Shown here: piece after piece, positions 33,549 to 37,678 of the stretch
How positions within the stretch are numbered: position 1 is the stretch's first letter
Layout: each line of letters opens with the position of its first letter
Assembly: GCA_964617665.1 (NCBI GenBank)
Contig: CAZUAH010000080.1
Span: forward strand, 1-37,678
Direction of reading: 5' to 3'
From: JADHUC01 sp964617665
GTDB taxonomy: Bacteria > Planctomycetota > Planctomycetia > Pirellulales > Pirellulaceae
Length of the DNA stretch: 37,678 bases
Made by a program: the position numbers and the translations under genes
The notes under the pieces: generated by a model
Seen by the model: only the letters and a program-made list of their open reading frames with translations
The model's database searches: none
Told to the model about the DNA's origin: nothing

Positions 33549-34880
33549 ATGGCGACCGGCTTGGAACCAGCTTTCTCTGTCAAAGATATTGCTTTGTCAA
33601 ACAGTTCCTTCGGCCCTCAGGAGATCCGCACCATAACGGGTGCGATCGCGGAAGATTATTCTCAGCACGCCGTGCTTCGGGATGCCGTCGCCGAACTGTC
33701 ATCCCGAGAAGGACAGACGCCGGCAAGCACGGTTCGTTTGGGCGTATGTCAATACATCCTGGGGAGGTACGACGAGGCGGCGGATACCCTAGCCAATGCC
33801 GACGGAGGGGCGGTTGCCCACTTCTACCTGGGCCGATCGCGATTCGAGCTGAAAGACTACGAAGGCGCGATTGCCAGCTATGAATCAGCCAGAACGGCCG
33901 GCTACGATCCTGATTTCTGCTCGCTGGCAATCTCTGAAGCTTATCGATACAACCGCCAAGCGGATGAGGCGATGAACCTGTTGGATCAGATGTATGGGCC
34001 GATCGAGCAGACTTCGGAGTATCTCTATCAGCGGGGGGCCACGGTTGCGGCAGTTGGCCAGAATCCTGATGAAGTCGTACGGCTGTACGAACGGGCTGTT
34101 GAGGCCGACAGTCGCCATCCGGGTGCTCTGTTCGGATTGGCACTCGAAAACGATCGTCGAGGTAACGACGAAAACGCTCTACAACTGTACCAACAAGCTG
34201 CCGACTGTTTTCCAACGCACATGGGCGCGTTGTTGAATCTGGGCATCCTCTATGAAGATCTTCAGCAGTACGACCGTGCTCAGATCTGCTATCAACGAAT
34301 CCTGGATTGTTTTCCCTCCCACGATCGCGCTCGCCTCTACCGCAAGGACGCCGAGGCGTCCGGCGACATGTTCTATGACGAGGAGGCGCAAAAACGTCAT
34401 GACCGTTTGACGCAAATCCTGAGCGTTCCAGTCACCGACTTCGAATTGTCGGTTCGCAGCCGGAACTGCTTACAGAAGATGGGCATACGGACGTTGGGCG
34501 ATCTGACGCGTACAACCGAGTCCGAATTACTGGCCAGCAAGAACTTTGGCGAGACGTCCCTGGTCGAGATTCGCGACATGCTGACTTCGAAGGGACTCGA
34601 TCTTGGGCAGTTCGCTCACGAACGGATCGAGAGCGAGCCGTCCTACGATTTGTCGAGCCTGTCGCCCGACGAACAGGCACTATTGAATCGGCCTATCTCC
34701 GATTTGAACCTGTCGGTCCGCGCTCGCAAGTGCATGGTGCGTCTGGGACTGAGCACGGTTGGAGAACTGGTCCGCAAAACAGGCGACGACCTTCTGGAGT
34801 GCAAGAACTTCGGCGTTACTAGCCTGAATGAAGTCCGGGACAAGTTGACCCAGTACAGCCTAAAACTGCGAGGCGACTGA
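33549..34880 (+). CDS. TPR protein with two RNA polymerase alpha-CTD-like domains
   Basis: A 443-residue cytoplasmic protein. Residues about 40-285 contain tetratricopeptide repeats (VAHFYLGRSRFELKDYEGAI, GALLNLGILYEDLQQYDRAQ). Two domains resembling the C-terminal domain of RNA polymerase alpha follow: about 292-354 (DFELSVRSRNCLQKMGIRTL, NFGETSLVEI) and about 381-442 (DLNLSVRARKCMVRLGLSTV, NFGVTSLNEV). In RpoA this helix-hairpin-helix domain binds UP-element DNA and activators. No rpoA assembly domain is present, so this is not the polymerase subunit; a DNA- or regulator-binding adaptor is inferred. ATG at 33549 has GGAG about 10 nt upstream. A longer frame would start inside the tRNA and is rejected. 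Confidence 0.85.
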   Translation: MATGLEPAFSVKDIALSNSSFGPQEIRTITGAIAEDYSQHAVLRDAVAELSSREGQTPASTVRLGVCQYILGRYDEAADTLANADGGAVAHFYLGRSRFELKDYEGAIASYESARTAGYDPDFCSLAISEAYRYNRQADEAMNLLDQMYGPIEQTSEYLYQRGATVAAVGQNPDEVVRLYERAVEADSRHPGALFGLALENDRRGNDENALQLYQQAADCFPTHMGALLNLGILYEDLQQYDRAQICYQRILDCFPSHDRARLYRKDAEASGDMFYDEEAQKRHDRLTQILSVPVTDFELSVRSRNCLQKMGIRTLGDLTRTTESELLASKNFGETSLVEIRDMLTSKGLDLGQFAHERIESEPSYDLSSLSPDEQALLNRPISDLNLSVRARKCMVRLGLSTVGELVRKTGDDLLECKNFGVTSLNEVRDKLTQYSLKLRGD

Positions 34881-34908
34881 TCACCCTCGTATTCCAACTG
34901 CTCGAACC

Positions 34909-36048
34909 TTGTTCAATTTCCAACTGCGACACGTCGATCCCGGTTCGTTTGCGCGGCGTGGCGTCCTCCAAACGCCTCACGGCCAGGTCGATACACCCGC
35001 TTTCATGCCCGTCGGCACGCAGGGCACCGTCAAAGGCCTAACCGCGGATATGGTACGAGCTACTGATTCCCAGATGATACTGGGAAACACGTACCACTTG
35101 GCGCTCCGGCCTGGGGAAGATGTTGTACGGGAACTCGGAGGCCTCCACGCGTTCGCTGGCTGGGACGGGCCGATTCTGACCGACAGTGGAGGATTTCAGG
35201 TATTCAGTCTGGCGAGAATCACCAGCATCACTGACGAAGCGGCCGTCTTTCGCTCGCATATTGACGGAAGTCTACTAGAGCTATCTCCCGAGCGTTGCGT
35301 GGAAATCCAGGAAGGTCTCGGCAGCGACATCGCCATGGTTCTAGATCACGTGGTGCCGCTACCGAGCGAACCAGAGATTGTGCACGACGCCTGCCAGCGC
35401 ACGATCCACTGGGCAAAACGCTGCCGCGACGCAGCGAAACGCGACGACCAGGCTCAATTCGCGATCGTCCAAGGCGGCCTGGATCCAGAGCTCCGCGCCT
35501 GGTGTGCCGAACAGTTGGTGGCGTTGGAGTTCCCGGGGTATGCGATCGGCGGCCTCAGTGTGGGCGAGGCGCCTGCTGACATGTACCGCATACTGGACGC
35601 CACCTGTCCGGCGTTGCCCAAAGACAGACCGCGATACCTGATGGGAGTCGGCACGCCGATCGACATTCTGGAAGCGGTAAGCCGGGGCGTTGATCTGTTC
35701 GACTGCGTCATCCCCACTCGTAATGGGCGTAACGCACTAGCGTTCACAGATGGTGGACCGCTAAGAATGCGTAATCTCGTACATCAGCGTGACTCCTTCC
35801 CCATCGACGAGCATTGTCCGTGCCCGGCCTGCCGCCACAGTCGAGGGTACATTCGCCACCTTTTTGTGGCTGGCGAGATGCTAGGCCCCATCCTGCTCTC
35901 GGCCCACAACATCACGTACTACCAGCGACTGCTCGCTGACGTCCGTGCAGCCATTCGGCGGGGTGAATTCTCCTCGTTTTTGCAGGAAAAGATGCTTCGT
36001 TGGCGAGAAGGCATGAACTCCTCGTCCGTCAACGATGGAGCGGACTGA
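34909..36048 (+). CDS. tgt: queuine/preQ1 tRNA-ribosyltransferase
   Basis: A 379-residue Tgt that swaps guanine-34 for preQ1 in tRNAs with GUN anticodons. Catalytic residues are visible: Asp92 in TDSGGFQVFSL and the nucleophile Asp265 in FDCVIPTRNGRNA. The zinc site is CPCPAC (Cys303, Cys305, Cys308) with a histidine in LLSAHNITYY. Substrate-pocket motifs VQGG and GGLSVGE are intact. The start is TTG at 34909, giving the family-typical MFNFQLRHVD; the ribosome binding site is weak. It lies 28 nt after the TPR/alpha-CTD gene, and is followed by a terminator, although yajC and secD come next as in many bacteria. Confidence 0.96.
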   Translation: MFNFQLRHVDPGSFARRGVLQTPHGQVDTPAFMPVGTQGTVKGLTADMVRATDSQMILGNTYHLALRPGEDVVRELGGLHAFAGWDGPILTDSGGFQVFSLARITSITDEAAVFRSHIDGSLLELSPERCVEIQEGLGSDIAMVLDHVVPLPSEPEIVHDACQRTIHWAKRCRDAAKRDDQAQFAIVQGGLDPELRAWCAEQLVALEFPGYAIGGLSVGEAPADMYRILDATCPALPKDRPRYLMGVGTPIDILEAVSRGVDLFDCVIPTRNGRNALAFTDGGPLRMRNLVHQRDSFPIDEHCPCPACRHSRGYIRHLFVAGEMLGPILLSAHNITYYQRLLADVRAAIRRGEFSSFLQEKMLRWREGMNSSSVNDGAD

Positions 36049-36106
36049 TGCCCTTGCCCGTCGTACCGCAACACCTTATGATAGCGGGCTTAACACGACG
36101 TGAAGT

Positions 36107-36139
36107 CGGCCCGACTGTCACACGCTGTCGGGCCGTTTT
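36107..36139 (+). terminator. Rho-independent terminator after tgt
   Basis: CGGCCCGAC (36107-36115) and GTCGGGCCG (36127-36135) form a perfect 9-bp stem with an 11-nt loop, followed by TTTT. It separates tgt from yajC. Confidence 0.7.
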
Positions 36140-36267
36140 ACGTTCGCGGCTTGTTGTCCGTAGCAAAAGGGCTCCCCGCTAAAGAGCTGCACGGAAGGCG
36201 GCGACGACTGAAAACGCCCACGCCAAAGTGGGCCGTGCCCTCCGTACTCAGAACTCCCGTTTTTCCA

Positions 36268-36636
36268 ATGGTGATGCGCATGTCGACATGGCTACAACCG
36301 ACGCCCTGGGTACTTCTCGGAGCCCAGAACCCCGATTCGCCCAACCTGATGACTTTTCTTTGGCCGTTTCTGATCATCGGTCTGCTGTTCTACTTCCTCA
36401 TGATCCGACCGGAGAAGCGCAAGCGGGCCGAAGTCGCGAGGATGCAGGATGATCTGAAGAAGAACGACCGCATTGTCACAATCGGCGGCATCATGGGCGT
36501 CGTGGTCAACACACAAAAAGAGACGGGCGAAGTCACCATCCGCGTGGACGACAACACTCGCATCCGCATCCTTCGTAGTGCAATCTCGCGAGTTGTGACC
36601 GACGAAAAGTCGGACGCGAAGACAGACGACGGGTAG
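36268..36636 (+). CDS. yajC: preprotein translocase accessory subunit YajC
   Basis: A 122-residue YajC, the small single-span partner of SecDF in the Sec translocon. Its membrane span (FLWPFLIIGLLFYFLMI, about 30-46) is followed by the hallmark RPEKRKRAE and then the cytoplasmic domain with NDRIVTIGGIMGVV and VTIRVDDNTRIRI. ATG codons at 36268, 36274 and 36280 are all in frame; none has a strong ribosome binding site, so the start is approximate. The open frame continues upstream to 36100, but that extension overlaps the tgt terminator and is not YajC-like. The gene is 56 nt upstream of the SecD-like gene on the same strand. Confidence 0.9.
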   Translation: MVMRMSTWLQPTPWVLLGAQNPDSPNLMTFLWPFLIIGLLFYFLMIRPEKRKRAEVARMQDDLKKNDRIVTIGGIMGVVVNTQKETGEVTIRVDDNTRIRILRSAISRVVTDEKSDAKTDDG

Positions 36637-36692
36637 GTTAGCCTTCCAGGTAATAGTTCAACGTATTCCTTCGGGATCAGGAAGTTCCGGTT

Positions 36693-37678
36693 ATGTCCTT
36701 CGATTTCAATTCGTCGGCGCTGCTGGCGCTGCTTATCGTTGCACCGTGTGTTGTCGCATCCGAGCGGGATGACATTGTCATCGCCGACTTCGAGGGCAAA
36801 GATTATGGCGACTGGAAGGTCGAAGGCGAGGCATTCGGGCCGGGCCCGGCGCAGGGGACGCTGCCGAATCAGACGGAAGTCTCCGGTTTTCAAGGCAAAG
36901 GGCTGGCCTGTTCCTTTTATAACGGTGACGAAACGACCGGTACGCTCACTTCGCCGGAGTTCACCATCGATCGCAAATTCCTGAACCTGCTTGTCGGCGG
37001 TGGCGGGTACAAGGACAAGACGTGCGTCAACCTTGTGGTCGACGGCGAGGTCGCGAGAGAGGCCATGGGGCCGAATACGCAGCCCGGTGGTGACGAAGCC
37101 CTGTCGTGGGTCTCCTGGGATGTGGAAGATCTTGATGGCAAGAAGGCGGTCATCCAGATCGTCGACCAGCACACCGGGGGCGGGGGACACATCAACGTGG
37201 ATCACATCGCCCTGTCCGATGACCGGGAGGCCGATCAGACATGGTGGCAGACGCTGTCGGGTGCGTTCCTGGCCTTTCCGTGGTTGACGCTATTGCGGCT
37301 TTGCATCGCCATTCCATTACCCTGGTACCTGGGGCACTGGTTAGCCAAGTATCTGCGCATGCCGGACTACGGTTGGAAACTGAGCTTGATCTTCTGCACG
37401 CTGGCCTGCGCTGGCGTCGTCATTCAGGCAGGGACGCTGAACCTGGGCGTCGATCTTGAAGGCGGTGACATCCTGGTGTACGAAGTTGACCGGAAAGCCT
37501 TGGGAGAGGACGGCAACGAGGCTTCGTCTTTGGATGTTGATTGGCCAACGCTGATCCAGGCCATATCCAACCGCATCAACCCCAGCGGCACCAAGGAGAT
37601 CGTGGTGCGTCGATATGGCGATTGGCAGATCGAAATCATCATTCCGAAGGTAGACCGGCGCGAAATCAAACACATCAA
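36693..37678 (+). CDS. secD: SecD with an N-terminal secreted beta-sandwich-like domain (partial, runs off window end)
   Basis: The frame is open from ATG 36693 to the window end (328 residues seen). AGGAAG lies 8 nt upstream of the start. Residues 1-22 form a signal peptide. Residues about 26-175 (IADFEGKDYGDWKVEGEAFG, SGFQGKG, GTLTSPEFTI, LVGGGG, GHINVDHIALSD) look like the jelly-roll module that planctomycetes and Bacteroidetes often attach to GH32 levanases. Two membrane spans follow (about 190-214 and 230-246), then LNLGVDLEGG (249-258) with ILVYEVD, the conserved opening of SecD's first periplasmic region. SecD uses the proton-motive force to help exported proteins leave SecYEG. The extra domain is expected on the outer face. 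The rest, possibly a fused SecF, lies beyond the window. Confidence 0.85.
   Translation, partial: MSFDFNSSALLALLIVAPCVVASERDDIVIADFEGKDYGDWKVEGEAFGPGPAQGTLPNQTEVSGFQGKGLACSFYNGDETTGTLTSPEFTIDRKFLNLLVGGGGYKDKTCVNLVVDGEVAREAMGPNTQPGGDEALSWVSWDVEDLDGKKAVIQIVDQHTGGGGHINVDHIALSDDREADQTWWQTLSGAFLAFPWLTLLRLCIAIPLPWYLGHWLAKYLRMPDYGWKLSLIFCTLACAGVVIQAGTLNLGVDLEGGDILVYEVDRKALGEDGNEASSLDVDWPTLIQAISNRINPSGTKEIVVRRYGDWQIEIIIPKVDRREIKHI

Noticed and set aside
36390..37205. Minus-strand open frame of 271 codons
   Set aside because: It is antisense to yajC and the SecD-like gene, both of which have family motifs and, for secD, a ribosome binding site.

Overview
The window looks like chromosomal DNA from a planctomycete, probably a Pirellulales-type organism. 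This is inferred from gene content, not from a search. The pointers are: secreted proteins with NPCBM-type and jelly-roll modules; a TPR protein ending in two RNA-polymerase-alpha-CTD-like domains; a YtrA-type GntR/ABC cassette; an acetyl-CoA hydrolase/GNAT fusion; frequent TTG starts; and a tgt-yajC-secD region. It is mostly ordinary housekeeping and envelope DNA. I see no prophage, CRISPR array, transposase or rRNA.

Layout. 45-1316: a HEAT-repeat protein with a clear terminator, then a small PilZ protein. 1508-2521: an orphan HypE-like AIR-synthase-fold protein. 2652-7716: a secreted NPCBM protein converging on, and overlapping, a large YfhO-like membrane protein. 7852-9659: a pabA/trpG-type amidotransferase translationally coupled to moeA. 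9836-10741: an unrecognised exported protein. 11024-13997: GntR(YtrA)-ABC ATPase-ABC permease, with a palindromic operator candidate over the promoter. 14027-17464: a 1145-residue single-span protein with duplicated modules. 17610-22857: an apparent minus-strand operon of a small membrane protein, a permuted NlpC/P60-like protein, trkA and trkH (potassium uptake). 23001-24410: pyrF and a small exported protein. 24460-30638: three acetate/acyl-CoA enzymes on one strand (AMP-forming Acs, NDP-forming acyl-CoA synthetase, acetyl-CoA hydrolase/transferase fused to a GNAT domain). 30884-31804: a membrane-anchored TPR protein. 31941-32175: a MITE-like element. 32238-33248: a low-complexity lipoprotein. 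33431-33504: tRNA-Thr(CGT). 33549-34880: the TPR/alpha-CTD protein. 34909 to the end: tgt, yajC and a truncated secD.

The two most notable observations are these. First, the gene in the SecD position runs off the window end and carries, in one uninterrupted frame, a signal peptide and a secreted beta-sandwich-like domain before the SecD transmembrane start. Second, the gap between two divergent genes holds a 227-bp element with 13-bp perfect terminal inverted repeats, a flanking CTAA duplication, a perfect 25-bp central stem and a mirrored pair of side hairpins whose stems differ but stay paired. The acetyl-CoA cluster is also of interest because its GNAT domain and NDP-forming synthetase together resemble a split Pat-type acetyltransferase beside its classical target Acs.
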